From Chrysomallon squamiferum (lineage: Eukaryota; Mollusca; Gastropoda; Neomphalida; Peltospiridae): a DNA stretch of 64,000 bases. This document shows, in pieces, positions 10,845 to 24,639 of the stretch. Made by a program: the position numbers and the translations under genes. The stretch is from positions 26,320,474-26,384,473 of the forward strand of contig CM022679.1 of the NCBI GenBank assembly GCA_012295275.1, written 5' to 3'. The first letter of the stretch is position 1. The number at the start of each line of letters is the position of its first letter. The notes under the pieces were generated by a model. That model did not search any database and was not told the origin of the DNA. It saw only the letters and a program-made list of their open reading frames with translations.

Positions 10845-13800
10845 TTAAAGTAAATTAGAGATTAACTTGAGTAACTCTTCGTTTTGAAACATATTATCAG
10901 CAGAAACAACTTTCACTTTGACATCAAACATGCCAGGGCAAGAGGCTCCAAATACTGGTATCAGTGGCTTTGAAACATCAACATTAGGAATGCTGTATTC
11001 ACATTTGTTTTGATTTACACGAATAATGTGAAATGTTTTATTTTTTGTGTCAAGCAGCAACCCAAGATTCATAATGAATTCTTTGTTCTCTTCAAAATCT
11101 GCAAACGGCCTGTCAGATATTTCCTTCCCAATAGAATGAACGTCTAGACACAGACTGTTGTGATTACTGCAGGTGTCAACACTTACACACCAGGCGTGAC
11201 TGTTCTGTGAAATTAATTCTGTATCATCGTAATTTTGTTGTGTACAAACACCGATTTGAGCTGCTACTCTGTGAAGTTCTGCATTTTCCAGTATTTTACA
11301 TACAACATCAGCCTGCCAGTAATAACAGCTTGGATGATGAAAAGTCTTGTTTCCTAAAACACCTTCAAAACATTTCAGTGTGGAAGTCTGTTCTGTGTCA
11401 GGTTGTAGTGAAGGTTCGTTGATCAATTCGCCACAATCTGTGATGGAACACCTCTTCCAGTTCACATTATTTTTTTTAAACTGTACACTCGGTACTGTAA
11501 AATAAAAATATACATATATAGCTATAACTATCTCTGTTTCTTTGAATTACTTTCTACTGACATGAAAAATTAAATTTTTCCTCTCTTTACAAATCAAATG
11601 TTACCGAATTTAGCTTCCATATTGTCTATAAATAAATAAATAAATAAACAAACATACAAATAAAAAAAATAGTAATTCATTAATATTCAAATGCACAAAG
11701 ATAAGTATAAACGTATATATTTAGACTTTGACTCTTTATGAGTCTTTATTAAAATAATAAAGATTTTGTCGATTCCGTTTCACTAGTGGATGGTAGCGTG
11801 TAATACATGTAGTAACTTAATATTTCTAATTCTAAAGTAATAACTCGTTATTGGATATTCTGTGTTTACTTACAAATAAAGCTGTAAATGTATCTATTTC
11901 TAAATCAGAGACGATATATCTGCATGATTATTGATTTATTTATTTAAAAATGTTTGTTTGTTTATTTTATTTAACAACAACTTTCTAATCCTGAAAAAAG
12001 ATATGTAGATATTTTTTAAGTATAACAAATAAATATTTACAATTCTTACTTAAAAACAAATAAATTAAGAGGAGATAAATTATATCCGTAACTATCTCTC
12101 ATGATAATGTATTTTTGCAATAACTTGTACTTTCATAAAGTTATTAATTCTTAACTTCATTTCTAGCGATATTTTACATAAATATATATTAGATGTTTCA
12201 ACGTAAACTCTGCAATCCAAGGAACACTAATCCGGAAAGTTTTATTAATTTGTTATTTTCCCTGAACGTTACATCTGATTATACTTGTTGGGGGCAATTC
12301 TCATTTCCTCTGTGTCTGTGTGTGTGTATTTGTCTGTGTGTGTCTGTAAAATATGAAAATTCCTTACGAAACACTTCTCTGTATTGACCTACTAGAATTT
12401 TCCGCATCAAACCCGCACCTAAAAAACATGACCACATTTTACATCGAACGTTTAGACAATCAGTGAAACAGCTGAAGAATCCTTAGAAAAAGAATGTGTC
12501 AAAATTTAGAGTTAATTCAATAATAACCGATCAAACTACCTTCTGAAATACAAACAATCAGTAATGAACAAAACTAAGGGAGAAATAATATGATAAAGCT
12601 TTTAAATTCTTAAGGTAATTGACAGTTGCAGTTTATCCCGAGTAAAAAAAAGCAAGTTTATGTATGGAAATATTTGGAAAATTCACCTTGTTCGTCGTTT
12701 ATTTCAGTATTGTCTTTACTACATCCATGTTCAGGAGCGAGTGACATTTCCTCATTTTCTGAAATAGTCTCAAACAAATCTTCTGACGTAATCTCGGGAA
12801 CGTTGATTTTCTGTGGTAAGAGAATACCACTCATCATTTCACCATTCTGCTCTGTCTTGTCACGATTCTGCATGAAACAAGCGATATGTTTTGATTTATC
12901 GTAGACGACTGCTGATCTGTTCAAAATCTTGTCAATGCCGCAAAATATCTCCAGACCAAGGTTGATCTTTTTCATCTGCATTTTTACCAATACACACGGC
13001 GTAATCAAATATTCAGTTTTGTTTTTCAGAGACTCAAACATTTCAGTAAATTCGACTTGACGCGCGAACTGCAAGGCTTGTTGACAACGTAGAAGATGTT
13101 CACTTTTCTCATTTATCGACCGAGTCACCACTTTTATCTGTTCATCTCGATCACATTTCTGTTTGTCAACATTTCTAACAACTTCATCTTTGAACGTTTG
13201 TGTCAGATCTTGAATCTTTTTAATGATTTCTTTACTGGCTTCATCTATTTTCATTAGACTTTGTTTCTGTGTCGCATTCAGTGTTTGTTTTTCTTTAGTC
13301 AGTTTATCAGTGTACGATTTTGATATTTCTATGGACATTTGTATCTGACATAAAGTGGATTTAATCTTTTCCTTCTTCTCATTGTAAACATCTTTCAGAT
13401 TACAGATTTCGTGATCTCTGTGAGACACAAGTGCACACGTAGAACAGACAGCTGTACAGCACGTCTTGCAGTAAACATCAACTTTCATATTTTCGTGATT
13501 TGTACATATATCCTTCCTCTGGAAAAATTCAGACTGTGGAATTTCCGCCAGCTTTGATAAAGGAATTATCTTATGAAGTTTTGTACTTGGAAATTTGACA
13601 TGCCATGAGGTGCAGGTTTCGCACATGTGAATATCACAATCGAAACATTGGGTCGTTGCTTTCCTTTTTTCGGAACATACTTGACACGATATTTCTCCAG
13701 CATTTTTCTTAATTCTTATATATTCCACCAAATCTGTCAACACTTTGTTTTGTGGAAATGTTTTCTCGATATTATTTTGAACAGGCCATATTTGTCGACA

Positions 13801-13986
13801 GTTGGGACATATTATTCCCTCTGGCGATTTCTTCCATACTGATGTCAAACATTGACAACAAAAGCTATGGTGACATGGTAAAACACGTGGTAGTTTATCT
13901 CCTTCATTAAAATAGTCTAAACAAATTTCACATATAACAAACTCGTCTCGAATTTCTATTAATGGTACAACACAAGTTTCAGCCAT
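10845..13986 (-). CDS. TRIM class A: RING, B-box 1, B-box 2, coiled coil, SPRY
   Basis: Intact three-exon gene: exon 1 13986-12687, exon 2 12418-12368, exon 3 11494-10845, together 2001 nt (666 aa). Both junctions are phase 1 with GT-AG ends (donors GTGAAT and GTAAGG; acceptors after TTTTTTAG and TTTTACAG). RING C3HC4 residues are C19, C22, C38, H40, C43, C46, C60, C63. B-box 1 is about residues 99-143, B-box 2 about 158-196, and a coiled coil rich in K, E and Q runs to about 330. Exon 2 encodes AGLMRKILVGQYREVF. Exon 3 carries VLGNKTFHHPSCYYW, IGVCT, HAWCVSVDTC, LGLLLDTKN and PLIPVFGA, the strand pattern of PRY/SPRY. Family knowledge predicts a cytosolic E3 ubiquitin ligase with SPRY-directed target binding; the target is unknown. 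I start at MAE because this start is shared by all paralogues; a start 12 codons upstream is also open but spans a likely acceptor (TTTTTCAG). Confidence 0.9.
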
Positions 13987-14105
13987 TATGGATAACTGAA
14001 AAAGCTGTGAACTGCTAATCAAGAACTATTTTTAGAAGCAGGCGTGAACATATCTTCTGTACAATGTCATTCAGCGTTACCTGTTCGAACATACAATAAA
14101 GAAGT
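13987..14105 (-). promoter_or_regulatory. Conserved proximal 5' flank of the 10.8 kb TRIM gene
   Basis: The 13-mer TTCGAACAGGTAA lies on the minus strand at 14089-14077, 90 bases before the ATG. CAG/GTAACG looks like a splice donor and TTTTTCAG just before TTATCCATAATGG like an acceptor, so a short 5' UTR intron is possible. Confidence 0.5.
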
Positions 14106-17100
14106 TACCACTTCATATCTATCAAACATATTGAAATATTAATGTAACTTTTAAACTAATATGTGTTATGCCAGAGATTATTAAGAAAAGATAATAAGAG
14201 AAATCATTTCTATATAGACTAATCTGTGTCAGTTTGTCTTTAAAGCCGTTACATTCAAATTTGTTATATTTCAATAAACTTCTGGTAAAGAAACACGACA
14301 AATTCTGTATTTGGTGAAATAAATGAGTAAATAAGTAAATAAATAAATAAATGAATAGTGTGTTATTTGGAAACTTCAAAATTGTTTATTATTATTATTG
14401 TAGAAACTACAATGATTTACACTGATGTTTCATCTATTGCTGTTAGAACAGAATATAGCTGTAGAGATCATTAGCTGACTGCTGTTGTATTTATACGGAC
14501 AATTTCAAAATATCACACATCAAAATGTCACATATTCAGTTAAATGAAGGAGAATATATCAACAATATATATGGACATGTATGATTTTATTAAAATTTAA
14601 ATATAATGCAGTTTGCTTTTATTGAATCGTAAATCATATTAAATCAATAAATTAAAGGCTCTCAGAAAATAAGATTTTAACAATGATAATAATAATCTAT
14701 GCATTAAACTTTATTACGTTGTAAAATGGATTTTATAATCCAATCTAAATTTAACAATTCTCGTTGTGTATGTAACTATATTTGACATGTGTATATAACT
14801 ATATATCAGAAAAAATTTCGTATTACATTTTATTATTTTTTTATGTATTTATTTATTTATTTATTTGTTTATTTGTTTGTTTGTTTGTTTATTAATTAAT
14901 TAATTTATTTATTTGTTTGTTTGTTTGTTTGTTTATTAATTAATTAATTTATTTATGATAATAGCAATTAGATTCATAATTTACAATTTCATTGTCCAAA
15001 AATATATGTAATTTTAGATCAAAGATCAGCCTTACAAAGTAGCTGTTCAGATATTGAACAACCAGCTTCAGAGTCACACTAAAGTAAGTTCTTTGTTATC
15101 ATTTTACTATATCTGTAATTTAATTTGTTTATTTTATATGTATCTAATTTTTTTTCTCTGGTCCTTAATGATTTTGAGTAGACTAAGAAAGAATGGCAAT
15201 TGATAACAGTTGTGCATCCATCTATTTATCTGTTTTTGTTTATTTATTTCATATAATTTCCTTTTGTAATCTTTACAGATGAAGCAGGCTTTTCTTATTA
15301 ATTTCATTTTTATGTTAAATGGAAGTGTTTGTTTTCTTTGTTTCTTCTTTTTTCCAATCTTTTTTATTATTATTATTAATTTTTGTTTTTGTTTTAACTA
15401 ATCCTCTTTAGAAAGAATCTTTTCATTTAGAGACCCATTCAAAGATGCTTCATTTCGTATGACATTCTGCAGGTTTTTCTTATATCTCGCTTCATAATTA
15501 CACAGGATGGTATGTAATCTTTAACGTTAAAATGCGATCAACTGTTGTCAAGTATTCATTTATTTATTAACTAGGAATTAACACATAACTTAAAATTTCA
15601 GCGAATAACAGGAATTTCTTATTGCAATTTTTACTAATGTAACTCGGAAATTAATGATCAGATTAATAAAACGTTTTTATACCATTTGTCTTCTACTTTT
15701 ATTTTGTGTGAAGAAACCAGTGTAAAACAAAACCTGGAGTAATTACGTTGAAGCTGAGTAACACACTGTGAATTATACTCCTGTCAGCATACTGTTGTTG
15801 TGTCTGTATTAAAAGTTAATATTATTAAGTTAATATTATATCATCGTTTGTTCGTGTACACCAGTGTTTACGTTAGATAAGAGTAATACTGACAACTACG
15901 CTAAAACTGTGTCACCTACTTAAAACATGTTACTCGCTTACAGCGGACAGCTGTTGTATTGATTACATGCATACACAATGTCAGGTAGCATTTTAAGTTA
16001 AATAAACACTGCTACAAACATTAACATTTATGCAGGAAAAGAATTAAAATTTACTCTGTCTCCATATCTAAGACTATTATTTTAATTTTTACAATTAATA
16101 TAATAACAGCAACCAGGAAGTTGCGATGGTTGCATTTTCGTTCTATTCAGATAAACACCGTTACAAACATTACACATCATGTTTACCTTGATAACATTTA
16201 GTCTCTATTATTTTCATTTTTTTTTTTTTTTTTAAACTAGTAATAACTGTGTTCACAGAAATATTCAGATTACAAAACATAAAGCTTATTTGGAAGGAGT
16301 TCCTTAGTTTCACTTTCTATTTACTGAAGCATAACATATATATATATGTATATTTCTTTTACTTCATTTTAAAAAGCTAAATCCGATGGATCTTTAAACC
16401 GATATATATAGGAAAGAAAATAATTCAGATGGTAAGAATTATAATATATATATATATATATATTTACTAACTAGTTAATTATTCGTGTTGGCGTTTCGAC
16501 TGACACGGTATTCAGTGTCACTAATGACTGAAACTGTAAACGACCTTAGTAATATAAATATCATTAACATACCTGAGTGTACTGAACCTTTACATTATAA
16601 TATATTTTCCTCCCAATAAATAAATGTCCTCCCTTTACCATCGAACCTGTGTTACACGACAACTACTTCACAAACGTCGTCAATGTGGGTCACCATGACA
16701 AAGATGTTCACCGACTGGGTCACGCTGATAGATTCAGTTCGAGCGGCAGACATAAATCTATATTACAAACTGTTTAAACCGTTGTCACGAGTGAGAAAAA
16801 AAAGAAGAAAAAATGGTGTCTTTTATATTAAATTTACATTATTTGTTATTAGAACACATAAAATGTGTTAAAATCTAAATAATTCACTGAAGAGTCCCTA
16901 TCCAGTGTTCTCTCGGTCAGTGATAAACAAAGGTTTATTTAACGTTTATACTGTAGTCACGTTTCCATTGCCATAAAAATTAACTCGAGTCCTGATAGAC
17001 AAGCTCTCATTTACCTTATACCAGAGCAATTTTAACAGATAATAAATAAAATTAAATAATTGGTTAAGTAAACAAACAACCAGAAAAAAATGTAATTTCA

Positions 17101-17126
17101 CAGAAAAAAAATAGATGCATAAATAG
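14106..17126. repeat. Duplicated 5' flank block, copy 1 (others at 21.7-24.6 and 52.1-55.2 kb)
   Basis: About 3 kb are near-identical to the flanks of the minus-strand genes at 18.7 and 49.7 kb. It contains a TTTG/TTAA low-complexity tract (14,840-14,950), an orphan exon (15,018-15,083), an A/T-rich tract, and at about 16,380-16,790 the distal flank element that also precedes the plus-strand genes in matching orientation. The frame starting MWVTMTKMFTDW near 16,683 is part of that element and not a convincing gene. Confidence 0.75.
15018..15083 (+). pseudogene. Orphan 66-nt exon-like sequence, copy 1
   Basis: The segment lies between an ATTTTAG acceptor and a GTAAGT donor and is open for 22 codons with no overhang: IKDQPYKVAVQILNNQLQSH then TK. 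Copy 2 (22,674) reads KE in place of KV; copy 3 (53,054) has a stop. A possible continuation after CTTTACAG near 15,279 begins MKQAFLINF but runs into low-complexity sequence. I do not recognise the protein. It is best seen as an exon of an unrelated gene carried in the duplicated flank. Confidence 0.35.
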
Positions 17127-17236
17127 AATAATCCTGGTGAAATATTATGTCATGATTGTCCAGACAGGTCCACAGCAATAGCTTATTGCCTCACTTGTTG
17201 CGAGTACATGTGTGAAAGATGTAGAGCTACACAGAC
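17127..17236 (+). pseudogene. TRIM exon 1 fragment (B-box 1 of the CHDC type)
   Basis: About 36 codons read NNPGEILCHDCPDRSTAIAY and on through CCEYMCERCRA, then homology stops abruptly at 17,236. It matches the start of the pseudogene at 55,157 and the B-box 1 of the gene at 49,708-52,021. It is the left edge of the divergent class B pseudogene seen in full at 55.2 kb; the rest is deleted here. Confidence 0.75.
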
Positions 17237-17344
17237 AAACTCGTAGAAATCATTTGATGTTTATTTAAGATTCATTTCTCTGTAAAAATATTTAAAAAAA
17301 TGAGTAAAATAAATTTTACAAGAGAACACTTTTCTTTTCTCTCC

Positions 17345-17375
<31 letters not shown>

Positions 17376-18738
17376 ATCGAAATAATAAACAAACATTATT
17401 AAAGAACTAGCTTTCCTGTCTCTGAAAAGTCTTCCCGACCTTTTTTCTCTCCCTCGTTCTCTCGGATCATTCTTAACCACCATCACATGCGTTTCCAAAC
17501 ATTTATTCATTTAATAAACAGTAACTAAGATAACTGTAATTATCAGTGAATAAACGCAACTTTTTATCGAAAATGTGGGTATAATATAAGTAATCACAGA
17601 CCAAATGTGATTTATTTATTTATTTATTTTTTAATTTCATCACAGAACATAGAACATAATGTGTACATGCGATACATTTTAATATAAACAAATGTGAAAG
17701 TAAACTAATATGACAAAGCACAGGAATATGCTGATTATCCATAATACAAACCAATAATCAGTTCTAACAGTTTTGTAATTCCTAGTAGTAAATATGTTTA
17801 AGGATATAAATACAAAGAAATGCTATTGTAAGAAACATGTAAAATACATAATCGTAAGAAGTCAAAGTAATAAAATTATGCATATATTTACATTAATTAT
17901 AATTAAAAAAATATAAAATATAAATAATTTTGCACAAATTTAATTGTTTTTTCATTTTAATCATTTATCTTGAATATATGTTTATCTGTATAATAATAAA
18001 ACACGTTCAGAACATTGTGGAATACAATTAAAGTTAGTTTGGTAGTGTTTCCATTTTAATTTAAATATGTATTGCTTGTATTGATCAATTCTGAATTGAT
18101 TGCAATATCATTTTTAGAATAGCTTGTGCTGCCTAAAGTAATTTTGTACATTTAGATGAAGTCTCACTTTACTTCGAAAAATAACCAATTTGTAAGAGTA
18201 TTCCAGAACCTCTGAACATGTTCTCATAAGCAAAACGATGCTGTAAATGTTCCCTAGCCATACGAAACAAAATTCACATTTATCTGAATCTTTTATTCAG
18301 TATATTATCAGATATTTATTTGTTGTTAAAGTAAATAACAAGACGTTATATTGAAATTACTGAATCTGTAGTTAACTAGAACGGGAAAACATGTAAGAAA
18401 AAATTCACCATTCGTCTCCAAACTCTTCCAGAAATATGATTAGAAATTACTTAAAAGCAAGAATATTAGTTTCAATTTGAAAGAGAGAATATATTTTTTT
18501 TTTATTATGTTCTTTATAATTATTTGGATATTAAATTCACGACATTCCAAATAACAAACAAAAATAATGAAAAGAAATTAAAGAAACAACTTATTATTTC
18601 CGAAATAAAATAAAATGGAAGAGGACGAAAATATAAAGTTAAAAAAAATACCAACAAAGATATATTTAAAAATAATCAAAAACTTGAATTTAATCTAATA
18701 CGAATTAACACAACCACTGCATGTTACACATTTTCATG
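17237..18738. other. 3' flank of the 18.7 kb TRIM gene
   Basis: No gene is seen. It has a poly-T tract at 17,350-17,376, and sequence at 17,630-17,880 and 18,000-18,480 shared with the 3' flanks of the other genes (48.56-48.8 and 49.0-49.4 kb; inverse at 26.9-27.1, 58.05-58.25 and 58.87-58.99 kb). The shared 3' flank shows that class A and class B units descend from one ancestor. Confidence 0.65.
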
Positions 18739-21611
18739 TTACTTTTTGATTAAATTACAAATTAAGTTGACTAACTCAACGTTTGGAGACACATCATCAG
18801 CAGAATCAACTTTCACTTTGACATCAAACTCGGCAGGGCTATAGACTCCAAAAACTGGTATCAGAGGCTTTGAAACATCAATATTAAAAATATTGTATTC
18901 ACATTTGTTTTCACTAACACGAATAATGTGAAGTTTTCTCTTTTTTGTGTCAAGCAACAATCCAAGTCTGACATTGAATTCTTTGTTCTCTTCAAAATCT
19001 GCAAACGGCTTGTCAGATATTTCCTTCCCACGACTGTCAATGGCTAAACACAGACTGTTGTGATCTCTACAGGTGTCAACACTTACACACCAGGCGTGAC
19101 TGTTCAGTGAAATTAATTCTGTATCATCGAAATTGCTTTCTGTACAAACACCGATTTGAGCTGCCGGTTGGTGAAGTTCTGCATTTTCCAGTATTTTACA
19201 GACAACGTCAACCTGCCAGTAATAACAGACCGGATGGTGAAAAGTCTTGTTTCCTAAAGTTTTAACTTTGATGGTCTGTTCTGTGTCAGGTCGTACTGAA
19301 GATTTGTTGATCAATTCACCACAATCTGTGATTTTACAATACTTCCCGTTTACACGATTTTCATCAAACTGTATGTTGGGTACTGCCAAAAAAAAAAAAA
19401 TTACTGATCTATAATTAAAGCTGGCTATGTTTACATGAGTATTTATTTATTTGATTATTTACAGATATTTGTTTATTATATTTTATTTCATTTTATTGAA
19501 CAGCAACTTTCTAATCCTGACCAAACATTTACAGATATTTTTAAAAATATAACAAAGTAATGTTTATTTTTCTTATTTGAAAACAAGTAAGTAAAGAGGT
19601 CAGATATATTCTTAAGTATCTCGTATGATAAAGTATTACTGTAATAACATGTATCTCTAAAAATGTACTAAGTTCATATCTAGCAATATTTAACATATAT
19701 ATAACGTATTTGAAAAACATTCTGCGATGCAAAGAAACTACAGAGTGTTATCTTCCGAAAGGTTTTATTAGTTTGTGACTCTCCCGAGCATACTGAATAT
19801 GATTGGGTGCGTCCATGTGCGCGCGTGCATGCGTGTGTGTGTTTGTGTGTGCGTGTTTCTTTGTGTCTGCTGGTTTCCTATAATTGCCATTAATTGTCGC
19901 TACGTTTCAAACTGCATAGCTAAATCTTTCTGTTTACACAGTGGATTTGATTAAAACTCTTTTAACAGTGAAATGTGAAAAATTACTTACGAAACACTTC
20001 TCTGTATTGACCTACTAGAATTTTCCGCATCAAACCCGCACCTAAAAACATGATCACATTTTACATCGAACGTTTAGACAACCAGTGTAAGCAGTTAAAG
20101 AATCCTTAGAAAAAGAATGCGTCAAAATTTAGAGTTAATTCAATAAAAACCGATGAAACTCTACCTTCTGAAATACAAACAATCAGTAATGAACAAAATC
20201 AAGGGAGAAATAATTTGATAAAGCTTTTAAATTCTTAAGGTAATTCACACTTTCAGTTTATCCCGGGTAAAAAAAAGCAAGTTTATGTATAGAAATATTT
20301 AGAAAATTCACCTTGTTCATCGGTTATCTCAGTATTGTTTTTACTACATCCATGTTCAGGAGCGAGTGACATTTCCTCATTTTCTGAAAGAGTCTCAACC
20401 AAATCTTCTGACATCTTCTTTGTAAGGCTGATTTTCTGTGGTAAGAGAATACCACTCATCATTTCACCATTCTGCTCTGTCTTGTCACGATTCTGCATAA
20501 AACAAGCGATATGTTTTGATCTATCGTAGACGACTGCTGATTTGTTCAAAATCTTGTCAATGTCGCAAAATATCTCCAGACCAAGGTTGATCTTTTTCAT
20601 CTGCAGTTCAAACAATACAAACGGCGTAATCAAATGTTCAGTTTTGTTTTCCAGAGACTCAAACATTTCAGCAAATTCGACTTGACGTGCGAACTGCAAG
20701 GCTTGTTGACAGCGTAGAAGATGTTCACTTTTATCATTCATCGACCGAGTCACCTCTTTTATCTGTTCATCTCGATCACTTTTCTGTTTGTCAACATTTC
20801 TAACAACTTCATCTTTCAACTGTTGTGTCAAATCTTGAATCTTTTTTATGATTTCTTCACTGGCTTCATCTATTTGCATTAGACTTTGTTTCTGTGTCGC
20901 ATTCAGTGTTTGTTTTTCTTTAGTCAGTTTATCAGTGTACGATTTAGATTTTTCTATGGATATTTGTATCTGACATAAAGTGGATTTAATCTTTTCCTTC
21001 TTCTCATTGTAAACATCTTTCAGATTACAGATTTCGTGATCTCTGTGAGACACAAGGGTGCACGTAGAGCAGACAGCTGTACAGCACGTCCTGCAGTAAA
21101 TATCAACTTTTATATTTTCGTGATTTGCACAGATATCTTTCCTCTGGAAAAATTCAGACTGGGGAATTTCCACCAGCTTTGATAAAGGAATTATCTTATG
21201 AAGTTTTGTACTTGGAAATTTGACGTGCCATGAGGTGCAGATTTCACACATGTGAATGTCACAATCGAAACATCGGATCGTTGCTTTCCTTTTTTCGGAA
21301 CATACTTGACACTGTATTTCTCCAGCATTATTCTTAATTCTTATATATTCCACCAAATCTGTCAACACTTTGTTTTGTGGAAATGTTTTCTCGATATTAT
21401 TTTGAACAGGCCATATCTGTCGACAGTTGGGACATGTTATTCCCTCTGGAGAATTATTCCATACTGATGTCAAACATTGACAACAAAAGCTATGGTGACA
21501 TGGTAAAACACGTGGTAGTTTATCTCCTTCATTAAAATAGTCTAAACAGATTTCACATATAACAAACTCGTCTCGAATTTCTATTAATGGTACAACACAA
21601 CTTTCAGCCAT
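18739..21611 (-). CDS. TRIM class A: RING, B-box 1, B-box 2, coiled coil, SPRY
   Basis: Intact: exon 1 21611-20312, exon 2 20041-19991, exon 3 19382-18739, together 1995 nt (664 aa), phase 1 at both junctions. The full RING set C19/C22/C38/H40/C43/C46/C60/C63 and both B-boxes are kept (B-box 2 reads ICANHENIKVDIYCRTCC). Exon 1 is very close to that of the 10.8 kb gene; exon 2 is identical in protein. Exon 3 differs more: it is four codons shorter around KVKTLGNKTFHHP and has CTESNFDD, CLAIDSRGKEIS and ENKEFNVRL in stretches that vary most between copies. Role as for the family: a RING E3 ligase with a SPRY target-binding end. It is the left member of a block (A minus, B pseudogene plus, TRIM plus) repeated from 49.7 kb. 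Confidence 0.9.
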
Positions 21612-21715
21612 TATGGATAACTGAAAAAGCTGTGAACTGCTAATCAAGAAATATTTTTAGAAGTAGGCGTAAACCTATCTTCTGTACAATGTCATTCAGC
21701 GTTACCTGTTCGAAC
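21612..21715 (-). promoter_or_regulatory. Conserved proximal 5' flank of the 18.7 kb TRIM gene
   Basis: TTCGAACAGGTAA is at 21714-21702 on the minus strand, again 90 bases before ATG, with the same TTTTTCAG before the start codon. Confidence 0.5.
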
Positions 21716-24639
21716 ATACAATAAAGAAGTTACCACTTCATATCTGTCAAACATATTGAAATATTAATGTAACTTTTCAACTAATATTTGTTATGCCAAG
21801 AGATAATTAAGAAAAGATAATAAGAGAAATCATTTCTATATAGACTAATCTGTGTCAGTTTCTCTTTAAAGCCGTTACATTCAAATTTGTTATATTTCAA
21901 TAAACTTCTGGTAATGAAACACGACAAATTCTATATTTGGTGAAATAAATGAGTAAATAAATAAATAAATGAGTAAATAAGTAAATAAATAAATAAATAA
22001 ATAGTGTGTTATTTGGAAACTTCAAAATTGTTTATTATTATTTTATATTTTTTGATATGCCTTAATTAATATCGGAATATTACAATGAAAATGTGCAATT
22101 TTTCTATATTCGTGTCGTCATAGCCTAGAAACTACAATGATTTACACTGATGTTTCATCTATTGCTGTTAGAACAGAATATAGCTGTAGAGATCATTAGC
22201 TGACTGCTGTTGTATTTTTTGGTGTACGGACAATTTCAAAATATCACACTTCAAAATGTCACATATTCAGTTAAAAGAAGGAGAATATATATCAACAATA
22301 TATGGACATGTAAGTTAATAAAAATTTAAAGTAGGTTATTTGCCCAATTATGATTTTATTAAAATTTAAATACAGTGCAGTTTGCTTAAATTCAATCGTA
22401 AATCATATTAAATCAATAAATTAAAGGCTCTCAGAAAATAAGATTTACAATGATAATAATAATCTATGCATTAAACTTTATTATGTTTTAAAATGGATTT
22501 TATAATCCAGTCTAAATTTTTACATTTTTTTTATTTATTTATTTTTTATGTATGTATTTAATTATTTATTTATTTTTTGTTTGTTTGTTTATTAATTAAT
22601 TTATGTATTTATGATAATAGCAATTAGATTCGTAATTTACAATTTCCTTGTCCAAAAATATATGTAATTTTAGATCAAAGATCAGCCTTACAAAGAAGCC
22701 GTTCAGATATTGAACAACCAGCTTCAGAGTCACACTAAAGTAAGTTCTTTGTTATCATTTTACTATATCTGTAATTTAATTTGTTTTTATTTTATATGTA
22801 TTTAATTTTTTTCTCTGGTCCTTAATGATTTTGAGTAGACTAAGAAAGAATGGCAATTGATAACAGTTATGCATCCATCTATTTATCTATCTGTTTTTGT
22901 TTATTTATTTCATATAATTTCCTTTTGTAATCTTTACAGATGAAACAGGCTTTTCTTATTAATTTCATTTTTATGTTAAATGGAAGTGTTTGTTTTCTTT
23001 GTTTCTTCTTTTTTCCAATCTTTTTTATTATTATTATTAATTTTTGTTTTTGTTTTAACTAATCCTCTTTAGAAAGAATCTTTTCATTTAGAGACCCATT
23101 CAAAGATGCTTCATTTCGTATGACATTCTGCAGGTTTTTCTTATATCTCGCTTCATAATTACACAGGATGGTATGTAATCTTTAACGTTAAAATGCGACC
23201 AACTGTTGTCAAGTATTCATTTATTTATTAACTAGGAATTAACACATAACTTAAAATTTCAGCGAATAACAGGAATTTCTTATTGCAATTTTTACTAATG
23301 TAACGCGGAAATTAATGATCAGATTAATAAAACGTTTTTATACCATTTGTCTTCTACTTTTCATTTTGTGTAAAGAAACCAGTGTAAAACAAAACCTGGA
23401 GTAATTACGTTGAAGCTGAGTAACACACTGTGAATTATACTCCTGTCAGCATACTGTTGTTAGGTCTGTATTAAAAGTTAATATTATTAAGTGGACTTTA
23501 TCATCGTTTGTTCGTGTACACCAGTTTTTTACGCGTTAGATAAGAGTAATACTGACAACTACACTAAAACTCTGTCACCTACTTAAACCTGTTACTCGCT
23601 TACAGCGGACAGCTATTGTATTGATTACATGCATACACAATGTCAGGTGTCATTTTAACTAAATATTTAAATAAACACTGCTACAAACATTTAACATTTA
23701 TGCAGTAAAAGAATTAAAATTTACTCTGTCTCCATATCTAAGACTATTATTTTAATTTTTACAATTAATATAATAACAGCAACCAGGAAGTTGCGATGGT
23801 TGCATTTTCGTTCTGTTCAGATAAACACCGTTACAAACATTACACATCATGTTTACCTTGATAGCATTTAGTCTCTATTATTTTCATTTCTTTTTTTTTC
23901 TTTTTTTAATAAACCAGTAATAACTGTGTTCACAGAAATATTCAGATTACAAAACATAAAGCTTATTTGGAAGGAGTTCCTTAGTTTCACTTTCTATTTA
24001 CTGAAGCATAATATACATACATATATATATATTTCTTTTCCTTCATTTTAAAAAGCTAAATTCGATGGATCTTTAAACCGATATATATAGGAAAGAAAAT
24101 AATTCAGATGGTATGAATTATAATATATATATATTTCCTAACTAGTTAATTATTGGCGTTTCGACTGACACGGTATTCAATGTCACTAATGGCTGAAACT
24201 GTAAACGACCATAGTAATATAAATATCATTAACATACCTGAGTATACTGAACCTTTACATTATAATATATTTTCCTCCCAATAAGTAAATGTCCTCCCTT
24301 TACCATTGAACCTGTGTTACACGACAACTACTTCACAAACGTCGTCAATGTGGGTCACCATGACAAAGATGTTCACCGACTGGGTCACGCGGATAGATTC
24401 AGTTCGAGCGGCAGACATAAATCTATATTACAAACTGTTTAAACCGTTGTCACGAGTGAAAAAAAAAGAAGGAAAAATGGTGTCTTTTATATTAAATTTA
24501 CATTATTTGTTATTAGAACACATAAAATGTGTTAAAATCTAAATAATTCACTGCAGAGTCCCTATCCAGTGTTCTCTCGGTCAGTGATAAACAAATGTTT
24601 ATTTAACGTTTATACTGTAGTCACGTTTCCATTGCCATA
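21716..24639. repeat. Duplicated 5' flank block, copy 2
   Basis: Same content and order as 14.1-17.1 kb: TAAA-rich tract, orphan exon at 22,674-22,739, the distal element at about 24,060-24,470. It stops at 24,639, where a deletion joins it to the coiled-coil part of the next pseudogene. Confidence 0.75.
22674..22739 (+). pseudogene. Orphan 66-nt exon-like sequence, copy 2
   Basis: Open for 22 codons between TTTTAG and GTAAGT: IKDQPYKEAVQILNNQLQSH then TK. This is the cleanest of the three copies. The protein family is not recognised. Confidence 0.35.

Noticed and set aside
16683-16871. Small frame starting MWVTMTKMFTDW, also at 24,306 and 54,684
   Set aside because: It is part of the duplicated distal flank; the frame differs in length between copies and the plus-strand counterparts (28.4, 35.0 kb) do not keep it.
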